Assembly (NCBI GenBank): GCA_017509685.1
Contig: JAFWPA010000036.1
Coordinates: 1-64,000, forward strand
Direction of reading: 5' to 3'
Length of the DNA stretch: 64,000 nucleotides
Source of the DNA: Bacteroidales bacterium
Lineage (GTDB): Bacteria; Bacteroidota; Bacteroidia; Bacteroidales; UBA932
How positions within the stretch are numbered: position 1 is the stretch's first letter; each line of letters begins with the position of its first letter. Below, in pieces: positions 1 through 7,855 of this stretch. A program made the translations under genes and the position numbers. The notes beneath the pieces are model-generated. The model had not been told where the DNA came from. It did not search any database and worked only from the letters and a program-made list of their open reading frames with translations.

Positions 1-1808
1 CCGTTGCTGTCCGTGAGCCGGCCCTCGTCCATCACCTGCAGGAGCAGGTTGAAGATGTCGGGATGGGCCTTCTCGATTTCGTCCAGCAGCACCACGCAGT
101 AGGGCTTGCGGCGCACGCGCTCGGAGAGCTGGCCGCCTTCCTCGTAGCCCACATAGCCCGGAGGCGCACCAATCAGACGCGAAACGCTGAACTTCTCCAT
201 ATATTCGCTCATGTCGATACGCACCAGGTTCTCCTCGCTGTCAAAGAGATATTCTGCCAGGGAACGCGCCAGCTGCGTCTTTCCCACACCGGTGGGTCCG
301 AAGAACAGGAACGTACCGATGGGCCGGTTGGGGTCCTTGAGTCCCGCCCGGTTACGCTGGATGGCCCGAACCACGGTATCGATGGCCTGGTCCTGGCCGA
401 TAATCCTCCCCTGCAGGCGCTTGCGCATGTTCACGATGCGGTTTCCTTCACTTTCGGCCACCTTGTTCACGGGAATGCCCGTCATCTTGGATACCACCGA
501 AGCGATATCTTCGGCGTCCACCACGTGAGCAGCACCCTTCTTTTTGGCCAGCGCCAGGCGTACCATGGAACCGGCTTCGTCCAGGGCGTCAATAGCCTTG
601 TCCGGCAGGGACTTGTCTGTGATATAACGGTCTGTCAGGCGCACGGCGGCCTCCACGGCTTCGGGGGTGTAGGTGATGCCGTGAAATTCCTCGTACTTGG
701 GCTGCAGGTGCTTCAGGATTTCGATGGATTCGGCCACGCCGGTAGCTTCCACCACAATCTTCTGGAAGCGGCGGTCCAGCGCGCCGTCCTTTTCCACAAT
801 CTTGGTAAATTCGTCCAGCGTGGTTGCGCCGATGCACTGGAATTCCCCGCGCGCCAGCGCAGGCTTGAGCATATTGGCCGCGTCCAGGCTGCCGGAAGCG
901 CCGCCCGCCCCCACGATGGTATGGAACTCGTCGATGAACAGGATGAGGTCCGGATTCTCCGACGCTTCCTTGATAATGGCCTTGAGGCGCTTCTCGAAGT
1001 CTCCGCGGTATTTGGTACCCGCCACCACGGATGCGATGTCCAGCGACAGGATGCGTTTCTTGGCCAGAGCGGCCGATATGTCACCGGAAGCGATACGCTG
1101 GGCGATGCCCTCCACGATGGCCGATTTCCCCACGCCGGGCTCGCCGATGAGCATGGGGTTGTTCTTCTTGCGCCGGCCCAGGATCTCGATGACGCGGGAA
1201 ATCTCCGTTTCGCGGCCCACCACCGGATCCAGCTTCCCTTCGCGGGCCGCCTTGGTGAGGTCGTAGGCAAACTCCTCGATGTCCAGCTTCTTCTCTGCGC
1301 CCTCCTCTTCCTCGGGAGCCTGCGTGGGCTGTTCCTCCTTGGGGGCCGACGGACGCGGCGGCGGGGCCAGCAATCCCTCGTCCTCCATATAGGCCAGCAG
1401 CCGCCCGTAGTCAATCCCGTGGCTGCGCAGGTACACCTGCCCATAACTCTCGGTGGTACGGCACAGCGCCAGCAGCAGATGCTCCGGCCGCGCCGTGGGG
1501 CTCTTCAGGCGGGACGCCTCCATCACCGTGATGCTGAGCACGTTCTGCGCCTGGCGGGAGAAACTGATATGGTCTATCTGCTCGTACGGGATGGTCTCGT
1601 TGGTAAAGATGCGCTGGTCGATGAAGGCTTTGAGGTCGGCCGGTTCCACACCCAGCCGCTGCAGGGTGGTAAACGCCGCATTTTCCTCGTGACGGATGAT
1701 GCCCAGGAACAGGTGGTCCGGCCCGATGCCGTAACTGCCCGTGCGCATAGCCTCTTCCCGTGCGTAGGAAATGATCTTGTTCAGATCCTCGGATACCTGT
1801 AACTGCAT
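1..1808 (-). CDS. Clp-family AAA+ ATPase (ClpA/ClpC type), C-terminus beyond window
   Basis: ATP-dependent unfoldase that would feed substrates to ClpP. It reads from ATG at 1808 to the left edge, about 602 codons, and its C-terminal end lies outside the window. A Clp N-domain (residues ~1-140) is followed by a charged linker, a first AAA+ module with Walker A GEPGVGKS and Walker B LFIDEF, and a second module with GPTGVGKT and [11 protein letters not shown]. The stretch between the two modules is short, so the coiled-coil M-domain typical of ClpB and ClpC seems to be missing, which resembles ClpA. It starts 1 bp after the LolA-like gene's stop, so the two are probably cotranscribed. The lost C-terminus would show whether an IGF-type ClpP-binding loop is present. 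Confidence 0.93.
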   Translation of the reverse strand, partial: MQLQVSEDLNKIISYAREEAMRTGSYGIGPDHLFLGIIRHEENAAFTTLQRLGVEPADLKAFIDQRIFTNETIPYEQIDHISFSRQAQNVLSITVMEASRLKSPTARPEHLLLALCRTTESYGQVYLRSHGIDYGRLLAYMEDEGLLAPPPRPSAPKEEQPTQAPEEEEGAEKKLDIEEFAYDLTKAAREGKLDPVVGRETEISRVIEILGRRKKNNPMLIGEPGVGKSAIVEGIAQRIASGDISAALAKKRILSLDIASVVAGTKYRGDFEKRLKAIIKEASENPDLILFIDEFHTIVGAGGASGSLDAANMLKPALARGEFQCIGATTLDEFTKIVEKDGALDRRFQKIVVEATGVAESIEILKHLQPKYEEFHGITYTPEAVEAAVRLTDRYITDKSLPDKAIDALDEAGSMVRLALAKKKGAAHVVDAEDIASVVSKMTGIPVNKVAESEGNRIVNMRKRLQGRIIGQDQAIDTVVRAIQRNRAGLKDPNRPIGTFLFFGPTGVGKTQLARSLAEYLFDSEENLVRIDMSEYMEKFSVSRLIGAPPGYVGYEEGGQLSERVRRKPYCVVLLDEIEKAHPDIFNLLLQVMDEGRLTDSN

Positions 1809-1809
1809 A

Positions 1810-2322
1810 TTACTTTACCAGATATTCGGTAGAGATTCCGCCGGCTTCCTCCAGCACCATGCGGGTGATACGGCCCTTGGCGTTATAATCCAGTTCCATT
1901 CCCGTATATCCCTTGAGAGCCGGTTTGCGCACTTTGATTACCACGTGCTTGCCGCCCTTCACATTGGAGACATTACAGTCTGCGTCCATCTCCTTGGCAA
2001 TGTCCTCGTACTTGCCCTGGATGCCGTACAGGATGGCATTGCGCTGGATACGGACCGTCTTGTTGGTACTGGTATCCACATCCAAGGAAATACCCCGCAG
2101 GTCAAAGCGCAGATAAGGGCCGTCTACAATGAAGTAGTCCCCGTCCGGCTTGGTGTAAAGCATTGCCAAATTGTCAGGCTCGGTATAGGAAATGGTCCCC
2201 TCGCTGACAATCTTCTTGCCTGTCATCTTCAGGGTTTTCGTCTGTACAAATGTACTCTCAAAGCTCTGTGCGCCCGCATTCAGGCCCACGAGAAGAAGGG
2301 TTAAAACCAATATTTTTTTCAT
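1810..2322 (-). CDS. LolA-like outer-membrane lipoprotein carrier
   Basis: 170 residues with a clear Sec signal peptide (KK then [15 protein letters not shown]), so the mature protein is periplasmic. The rest has the LolA pattern: a strand alternating Met/Lys, then '[20 protein letters not shown]', and regularly spaced beta strands ending at 'GISTEYLV'. LolA-type proteins ferry lipoproteins from the inner to the outer membrane. Bacteroidota carry several paralogues, and some act with other export pathways, so the cargo is not certain. It lies between the Lrp-type regulator (36 bp upstream) and the Clp gene (1 bp downstream). Confidence 0.75.
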   Translation of the reverse strand: MKKILVLTLLLVGLNAGAQSFESTFVQTKTLKMTGKKIVSEGTISYTEPDNLAMLYTKPDGDYFIVDGPYLRFDLRGISLDVDTSTNKTVRIQRNAILYGIQGKYEDIAKEMDADCNVSNVKGGKHVVIKVRKPALKGYTGMELDYNAKGRITRMVLEEAGGISTEYLVK

Positions 2323-2358
2323 AACAGCTAAATGATTTACAAATATAATACCTGCACG

Positions 2359-2826
2359 TCAAAGATACAAGCCGTGCGTGTTCTTGATTTCCGCCATCAC
2401 GAACGACGACAAAATGGAACCGATGGAATCGATGGTTCCCAGCACGTTGATGATGAACTCGTTGTAATACTTCATATCCGGCGCCTGTATCTTGAGCAGG
2501 TAGTCGTACTCCCCGGACACATTGTAACACTCCGCCACCTGCGGAATGTCCTTAATCACGGAAATGAAGTCCCTTGCCACCGTCCGGTTCATCTGCTTCA
2601 GCTTCACGGAACAGAACACCGTAAATCCACGGCCCAGCTTCTCGGCATCCAGCACCGCCACGTACTTGCAGATAAAGCCGCTCTTCTCCAGCCGCTTCAA
2701 CCGCTCGAACACCGGTGTGGTGGACAGGTTCACCTTCGCCGCCAATTCCTTGGTGGTAAGCCTGGCATTCTCCTGCAAAGCCCGCAGGATTTGCAGATCC
2801 ACATTGTCCAGCACGATTTCCGTCAT
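2359..2826 (-). CDS. Lrp/AsnC-family transcriptional regulator
   Basis: 155 residues. An N-terminal AsnC-type helix-turn-helix (residues ~5-60, 'LRALQENARLTTKELAAKVNLSTTPVFERLKRLEKSGFI' in pattern) is followed by a RAM ligand-binding domain (residues ~70-150, with 'VSGEYDYLLKI' and 'GTIDSIGS'). Such proteins form octamers and respond to amino acids. It is divergent from the methionine operon across a 280-bp gap, so it may control that operon, itself, or both; this is inference. Its own 66-nt leader contains a 45-bp inverted repeat that could be an autoregulatory site. Confidence 0.92.
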   Translation of the reverse strand: MTEIVLDNVDLQILRALQENARLTTKELAAKVNLSTTPVFERLKRLEKSGFICKYVAVLDAEKLGRGFTVFCSVKLKQMNRTVARDFISVIKDIPQVAECYNVSGEYDYLLKIQAPDMKYYNEFIINVLGTIDSIGSILSSFVMAEIKNTHGLYL

Positions 2827-2827
2827 A

Positions 2828-2872
2828 AGAATAATATTCTGTTCCGGGCCCGTTTTGCCCGAAGATTATTCT
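2828..2872 (-). promoter_or_regulatory. Inverted repeat in the Lrp-gene leader
   Basis: AGAATAAT at 2828-2835 is mirrored by ATTATTCT at 2865-2872, with a GC-rich inner palindrome (CCGGGC...GCCCG) between. It starts 2 bp before the start codon of the Lrp-family gene and lies downstream of its -7 box. It could be an operator or an RNA hairpin acting on translation. No protein binding is shown by the sequence. Confidence 0.45.
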
Positions 2873-2892
2873 ACTTTTTCTAATAATTTCCA

Positions 2893-2900
2893 CAAATATA
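2893..2900 (-). promoter_or_regulatory. -7 element of the Lrp-family gene
   Basis: On the minus strand this reads TATATTTG, an exact match to the Bacteroidota -7 consensus TAnnTTTG, 66 nt before the start codon at 2826. Confidence 0.6.
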
Positions 2901-2927
2901 GAAACTTTTTCCAAATTTTCATAAACT

Positions 2928-2959
2928 CTTGTATGATTTTTCTACTGATAGTAACTTTG
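2928..2959 (+). promoter_or_regulatory. Promoter of the methionine operon
   Basis: TAACTTTG at 2952-2959 matches the -7 consensus, and CTTG at 2928-2931 fits the -33 element at 20 bp spacing. Transcription would begin near 2965, exactly where the long hairpin begins. Confidence 0.65.
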
Positions 2960-2965
2960 CTTCAG

Positions 2966-3080
2966 GGTTGGACACTCATGCCAGAATCTCTGGCCACCCT
3001 CGGCCGGATAAGAGGGAGGGGCCCACGAAGTGGGAGGGGCCGGAGCGAAGCGGAGGCGATTCGGGCATGAGTGTTCAACC
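2966..3080 (+). ncRNA. Long structured leader upstream of metY (candidate cis-regulatory RNA)
   Basis: The 17-nt arm at 2966-2982 pairs with 3064-3080 with one G-U pair and no gap. After one mismatch, GAATC (2984-2988) pairs with GATTC (3058-3062). The ~69-nt loop is purine-rich and holds two small hairpins, CCCAC-GAAG-TGGG and a GCGAAGC turn. The structure fills nearly all of the 5' UTR between the predicted start of transcription and the metY start. The conserved SAM-I core is not present. It could be a new riboswitch or attenuator, or a small mobile palindrome that landed in the leader. Confidence 0.5.
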
Positions 3081-3106
3081 GGAAGACAGAATAATACATT
3101 ATTATT

Positions 3107-4381
3107 ATGGCAAAAATTGATACCCGTTGCGTACATGCAGGTTACAACCCCGGAAAGGGCGAACCTCGGCAGTTACCCATTATTCAAAGTACTACCTTTA
3201 AATATGAGACGTCGGACCAGATGGGCCGGTTGTTCGACCTGGAGGATAGCGGCTATTTCTATACGCGGTTGCAGAACCCTACGGTAGATGCCGTGGCGGC
3301 GCAGATCAACGACCTGGAGGGCGGCGTAGGGGCCATCCTTACATCGTCGGGGCAGGCGGCCAACCTCTTCGCGGTGCTTAATATCGCCGGGGCTGGAGAC
3401 CACGTGGTGGCGGCCAACAACATCTACGGCGGCACCTTCAACCTGCTGGGCGTGAGCCTTCCCAAGCTAGGAATCGGCATCACCTTCATCAAGGCCGATT
3501 CCACCGACGAGGAAATCCAGGCGGCCATCCAGCCCAACACCAAGCTCGTCTTCGGCGAAACCATCTCCAACCCCGGCGTAGAGGTCTTCGACATCGAGCG
3601 CTGGGCCAAGGTGGCGCACAAGAACGGGCTGCCGCTGGTGGTGGACAACACCTTCGCCACCCCCGTGCTGTGCCGTCCTTTTGAATGGGGGGCCGATATC
3701 GTCACCAATTCCACCACCAAGTACATCGACGGGCATGGCGTTTCCGTGGGCGGGGCTCTGATAGACAGCGGCAACTTCCCCTGGGACAAATACCCCGACA
3801 GATTCCCCGGTCTCACCACCCCCGACGCATCCTACCACGGACTCACGTATACCAAGAAATTCGGCAAGGCAGCGTTCATCGTGAAGGCCACCACGCACCT
3901 GATGCGGGACCTGGGCAGCACGCAGAGCCCCCAGAACGCCTTCTACCTGCACCTGGGCCTGCAGACCCTGCACCTGCGTATCCGCCGGCACAGCGAAAGC
4001 GCGCTCAAGGTGGCCCAGTGGCTGCAGAGCCGCCCGGAAGTGGCCTGGATCCACTACCCCGGCCTGGAGAGTGACGCTCATCACAACCTGGCGGTGAAAT
4101 ACTGCCCCGACGGCTGCAGCGGCGTAATGGCTTTCGGCCTCAAGGGCGGTCGCGCGTTTGACAACCGCTTCCTGGACGGCCTCAAACTCACCACTATCGA
4201 AACCCACGTGGCCGACTGCCACACCTGCGTCCTGCACCCCGCTTCCCACACTCATCGGCAGCTCTCCGACGAACAGTTGCGGGAAGCCGGCATCGCTCCG
4301 GACCTTATCCGGCTCTCCATCGGCCTGGAGGATCCCGAAGACATTATCAACGACCTGAAACAGGCCCTGGAAAATGCTTAG
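3107..4381 (+). CDS. metY: O-acetylhomoserine aminocarboxypropyltransferase / cysteine synthase
   Basis: 424 residues of the Cys/Met metabolism PLP-enzyme family; cytosolic. It converts O-acetylhomoserine and sulfide to homocysteine, the direct-sulfhydrylation route to methionine. The PLP lysine lies in NSTTKYIDGHG (residues ~202-212), with the family motifs YTRLQNPT near residue 50, SSGQAA near 85 and VVDNTFATP near 180. Length and the 'KYIDGH' signature favour MetY over MetB or MetC. It is the first gene of a three-gene operon, and its 3' end overlaps metX by 8 bp, which implies translational coupling. Confidence 0.95.
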   Translation: MAKIDTRCVHAGYNPGKGEPRQLPIIQSTTFKYETSDQMGRLFDLEDSGYFYTRLQNPTVDAVAAQINDLEGGVGAILTSSGQAANLFAVLNIAGAGDHVVAANNIYGGTFNLLGVSLPKLGIGITFIKADSTDEEIQAAIQPNTKLVFGETISNPGVEVFDIERWAKVAHKNGLPLVVDNTFATPVLCRPFEWGADIVTNSTTKYIDGHGVSVGGALIDSGNFPWDKYPDRFPGLTTPDASYHGLTYTKKFGKAAFIVKATTHLMRDLGSTQSPQNAFYLHLGLQTLHLRIRRHSESALKVAQWLQSRPEVAWIHYPGLESDAHHNLAVKYCPDGCSGVMAFGLKGGRAFDNRFLDGLKLTTIETHVADCHTCVLHPASHTHRQLSDEQLREAGIAPDLIRLSIGLEDPEDIINDLKQALENA

Positions 4382-5369
4382 ACAGGAGATTATCACAGAC
4401 CTTCCGCTGGAAGCCGGCGGTGTGCTCAAGGGAGCGCACCTGGTCTTCCATACCTCGGAGCAGCGGCACGGACGGGTTATCTGGATCTGTCATGCCCTTA
4501 CCGCCAACTCCAACCCCGAAGACTGGTGGCCGGAGATGGTGGGAGCGGGCCGTACCATCGACCCCGATAAGGACTTCGTGGTGTGCGTGAACATGCTGGG
4601 AAGCGCTTACGGGTCCGAGAGTCCTGCGCGCATCAACCCGGCTACCGGGAAGCCCTGGATGCTGGATTTCCCCCACATCACCGTCCGGGACAGCGTGAGC
4701 GCTTTCATCGCCGTGCGCAAGCATCTGGGGATAGAGAAGATAGACCTGCTCATCGGCGCCTCCAACGGCGGTTTCAACGCCATCGAGTGGGCGGTGACAG
4801 AGCCAGAGCGCATTGTACGGGCCCTGTTCCTGTGCACCGCGCCGCGCATCTCCCCCTTCCTGGGCGCCACCGTGGAAGCTCAGCGGATGGCCCTGGAAGC
4901 CGACCCTACTTTCCGGGAAGCCAAAGACCTGCAGGGCGGCACCGCCGGCCTCAAGTGCGCCCGGGCCCAGGCCCTCATCAGCTACCGCAGTTTCAAGGGG
5001 TACGGCCGCACCCAGGCCGAGGAAGACCCCGACACCCTCTTCGCCGGCCGCGTGGCCTCCTACGAGCGTTACCAGGGCGAAAAGCTGGTGCGCCGCGGCT
5101 TCGACGCCTACTGCTATTACACCCAGTGCAACGCCCTGGACAGCCACAACGTGGGCCGGGGCCGGGGCGGCGTGCAAAAGGCCCTGGGTACCATCAAGGC
5201 CGCCTGCACCATTGTAGCGGTGGACACCGACCAGATTTTCCCGCCTGCAGAAAGCAGGGAATGGAGCGCCTGGATTCCCGGCGCCGAATATTTAGAAATC
5301 AGTTCAGACTTCGGCCATGACGGTTTCCTCCTGGAGATTGCGAAATTATCGGCCATTATCATGAGATAG
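4374..5369 (+). CDS. metX: Homoserine O-acetyltransferase
   Basis: 331 residues with an alpha/beta-hydrolase fold. It makes the O-acetylhomoserine that MetY consumes. The nucleophile elbow is GASNGGF (Ser near residue 128; GGSMGG is more usual), the acid lies in AVDTDQIFPP and the catalytic His in FGHDGFLLE near the C-terminus. The oxyanion-region motif CHALTANSN and the NMLGSAYGSESP segment are typical MetX. It overlaps metY and ends 3 bp before the aspartokinase gene. MetX and the true succinyl-transferring enzymes cannot be separated with certainty by eye, though pairing with MetY supports acetyl. Confidence 0.93.
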   Translation: MLRQEIITDLPLEAGGVLKGAHLVFHTSEQRHGRVIWICHALTANSNPEDWWPEMVGAGRTIDPDKDFVVCVNMLGSAYGSESPARINPATGKPWMLDFPHITVRDSVSAFIAVRKHLGIEKIDLLIGASNGGFNAIEWAVTEPERIVRALFLCTAPRISPFLGATVEAQRMALEADPTFREAKDLQGGTAGLKCARAQALISYRSFKGYGRTQAEEDPDTLFAGRVASYERYQGEKLVRRGFDAYCYYTQCNALDSHNVGRGRGGVQKALGTIKAACTIVAVDTDQIFPPAESREWSAWIPGAEYLEISSDFGHDGFLLEIAKLSAIIMR

Positions 5370-5372
5370 CCC

Positions 5373-7733
5373 ATGCAAGTATTGAAGTTCGGCGGCACCT
5401 CCGTCGCCAGCGCTGAAGCCATGCTTCAGACCATCGATGTCATCAAGAAGGCCCTGGAAGAGGACCGCACCCTGGTGGTGAGTTCGGCCATCAGCGGCTG
5501 TACCGACCAGCTCATCCATATTGGCCGTCTGGCCGCCGCGCGCGATAAAAGTTGCCGGGAAAAGCTGCAGGCCCTGCAGGAGCGGCATCACCAGATCATT
5601 GATACGCTGCTGCCGGAAGGGTACCGCGGCAAGACCGCCCAGGCGGTGGACGCCCTCTTCGGGGAGCTGGAAAGCATCGTACAGGGCGTGTACCTGGTGG
5701 GCGAGCTCTCCCCTACCAGCCTGAGCGCAGTGGAAAGCTTCGGCGAGCTCCTCTCCACACGCATCCTCACAGACCAGTTCCTGTCGCAGGGAATTGCCTG
5801 CCGATGGCTGGACGCCCGCGAGCTGGTGCTCCTGCGGGACGGCGTGGTGGACACCGCCGAGACCTACCGGCGCATCCAGGAGGCCGTGCAGCGGCACCCG
5901 CACGCAGACCTTTTCCTGGCGCCCGGCTTCATCGCCCGGGACGCCGAAGGACGCCCCGCCACCCTGGGACGCGGCGGTTCCGACTATTCCGCTTCCCTGT
6001 TCGCCGTGGGCCTGCACGCCCGCAAGCTGGAAATCTGGACCGACGTTCCCGGCATCATGACGGCGCATCCGCAGGTGGTACCATCGGCCCGCCCCATCCC
6101 CTTCATCTCCTACCGCGCCGCGCAGGAGCTGTCCCATTTCGGCGCTAAGGTGATTTATCCGCCCACCATCCAACCCGTTGTGGCAGAGGGAATTCCCATC
6201 TGGGTGAAGGACACCTTCCACCCGCTGGAACCCGGCACGCTGGTAGAGAAGAACCCGCCCCGCACGCACGGCGGCGTAGTGGGCATCGCGCATTCACAGG
6301 GCATTGCCCTCATCTCCCTGGAAGGCAGCGGAATGGTGGGGGTCCCGGGCTTCAGTTCCCGCCTCTTCGACGCCCTCTCCCGCCAGGGCATCAACATCAT
6401 CCTCATCACCCAGGCTTCCTCCGTGCACTCGATGTGCATCGCCGTATCGGCCGATGACGCCCTGCGCGCCCGGAAAGCCGCCGACGACTGTTTCGCGTAC
6501 GAAATTTCCCTTGGCAAACTGAACCCGCTGAAGGTGGAGACAGGCTTTTCCATCGTATGCGTGATTGGCGACGATATGCTGGGTCACAGCGGCGCCACCG
6601 GCCAGATGCTGGCCGCCCTGGGCCGTCACAGCATCCCGGTGCGGGCCACGGCGCAGGGCTCCTCGGAACGCAATATCTCCGTAATCGTGCCCTCCGACCG
6701 GGCCGACGAAGCCATCCGCGCCATCCACCACGAATTCTTCGACCGCTTTGACACCCAGGTGATTCCGCTGTTCATCGCCGGTTACGGCCGCGTGGGCAAA
6801 GCGCTGGTGGACATGCTGCGGGACAATGCAGCGGCCATCGCCAAACGTTCCGGCAAGGAACTGCGCGTGTGCGGCCTGGCCCGGAGCAAGAAGTTCATCA
6901 TCAATACGGAAGGCATTGACCTGACCCACGCCGGAGAATTGCTGGAAGAAGGTTCCGCCGGCTCCTATATCGACGCTCTCTGCAGCCTTTCCCTGGAGAA
7001 TCCCATCTTCATTGACTGCACGGCCAACGAAGAAATCGGATTCCGCTATCCGGACCTGTTCCAGTGCGGCTACAGCGTGGTGGCCTGCAACAAGATTCCT
7101 TTCTCCGGCACCTATGCCCAGTTCCGAAACCTGCAGCTGGACGCCCACAAGGCGGGTGTCGCCCTGCGCTATGAAACCACGGCCGGCGCCGCCTTGCCGG
7201 TGCTGGTCACACTGGACCGCGTGGTCCAGAGCGGTGACCGCCTGGTGCGTATGGACGCCGTGCTCTCCGGCACGCTGAACTACCTGCTGGACAATTACCG
7301 TGGCAGTGGCTGGGAAGACCTGGTGGAAGAAGCCCGCGTGAAAGGCTACACGGAACCGGACCCGTCCATTGACCTAAGCGGCAAGGATGTACTGCGTAAG
7401 ATTCTGATTCTGAGCCGCCAGGCCGGCCTTCCGCTGGAAGAGAGCCAGGTGACTTTGGAGCCCATTCCCGCTAATATTGCCGAGCGTTATGCCGCCTCTG
7501 CCGCCGCCGGCCGCAAGCTGCGCTATGTGGCATCGGTAGATGCCGAAGGCCACGCCACCGTGGGCCTGCAGGAAGTGGGGCCCGAGAGCCCGCTGTACGG
7601 CCTTCGCGGCACCGACAACGCCATTATGATCACCACCGGCGACTACCCCTCGCCCATGCTCATCCAGGGCGCAGGCGCCGGCACCCGCCAGACTGCCGGC
7701 GGATTGCTGAACGACATTATGCTGGCGCTGTAA
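5373..7733 (+). CDS. thrA: Bifunctional aspartokinase / homoserine dehydrogenase
   Basis: 786 residues. It catalyses the first and third steps from aspartate to homoserine. The aspartokinase domain (residues ~1-290) opens with KFGGTSVAS and has GRGGSDYSA. Two ACT-type regulatory modules follow (~300-455, with LEGSGMVGVPGFSSRLF). The homoserine dehydrogenase domain (~460-786) has the NAD(P)-binding FIAGYGRVGKALV, CNKIPFSG, and VLSGTLNYLLDN followed by EPDPSIDLSGKDVLRK. Sitting after metY and metX, it supplies homoserine for methionine, so it is functionally like MetL here. Feedback control by amino acids through the ACT modules is known for the family. Confidence 0.95.
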   Translation: MQVLKFGGTSVASAEAMLQTIDVIKKALEEDRTLVVSSAISGCTDQLIHIGRLAAARDKSCREKLQALQERHHQIIDTLLPEGYRGKTAQAVDALFGELESIVQGVYLVGELSPTSLSAVESFGELLSTRILTDQFLSQGIACRWLDARELVLLRDGVVDTAETYRRIQEAVQRHPHADLFLAPGFIARDAEGRPATLGRGGSDYSASLFAVGLHARKLEIWTDVPGIMTAHPQVVPSARPIPFISYRAAQELSHFGAKVIYPPTIQPVVAEGIPIWVKDTFHPLEPGTLVEKNPPRTHGGVVGIAHSQGIALISLEGSGMVGVPGFSSRLFDALSRQGINIILITQASSVHSMCIAVSADDALRARKAADDCFAYEISLGKLNPLKVETGFSIVCVIGDDMLGHSGATGQMLAALGRHSIPVRATAQGSSERNISVIVPSDRADEAIRAIHHEFFDRFDTQVIPLFIAGYGRVGKALVDMLRDNAAAIAKRSGKELRVCGLARSKKFIINTEGIDLTHAGELLEEGSAGSYIDALCSLSLENPIFIDCTANEEIGFRYPDLFQCGYSVVACNKIPFSGTYAQFRNLQLDAHKAGVALRYETTAGAALPVLVTLDRVVQSGDRLVRMDAVLSGTLNYLLDNYRGSGWEDLVEEARVKGYTEPDPSIDLSGKDVLRKILILSRQAGLPLEESQVTLEPIPANIAERYAASAAAGRKLRYVASVDAEGHATVGLQEVGPESPLYGLRGTDNAIMITTGDYPSPMLIQGAGAGTRQTAGGLLNDIMLAL

Positions 7734-7741
7734 ATTCGCGT

Positions 7742-7853
7742 GGCGTTTTTCATAAGTCGCTGATTTATAGTGCTTTATATGATTTGCGCCCGGTCTTTTT
7801 GCCGGGAGCAATTCTTGTAAAATATTGATTATTAATGACTTGTAGAAAACGCC
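7742..7853. repeat. Intergenic palindrome, copy 1
   Basis: Imperfect 112-bp palindrome between the convergent thrA and S46 peptidase genes. Its ends are GGCGTTTT and AAAACGCC. The arms carry the family motif (AAGTCnnTnATnATCAA), and the centre is a strong hairpin with stem GCCCGG/CCGGGAGC. It begins 8 bp after the thrA stop and ends 2 bp before the peptidase stop, so it may terminate transcription both ways. Confidence 0.75.
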
Positions 7854-7855
7854 TT

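Noticed and set aside
2985-3060. SAM-I riboswitch before metY
   Set aside because: A GAGGGA..GGCCC-like stretch recalls the SAM-I core, but the GCAACC segment and multi-helix junction are missing; the structure is a single long hairpin.
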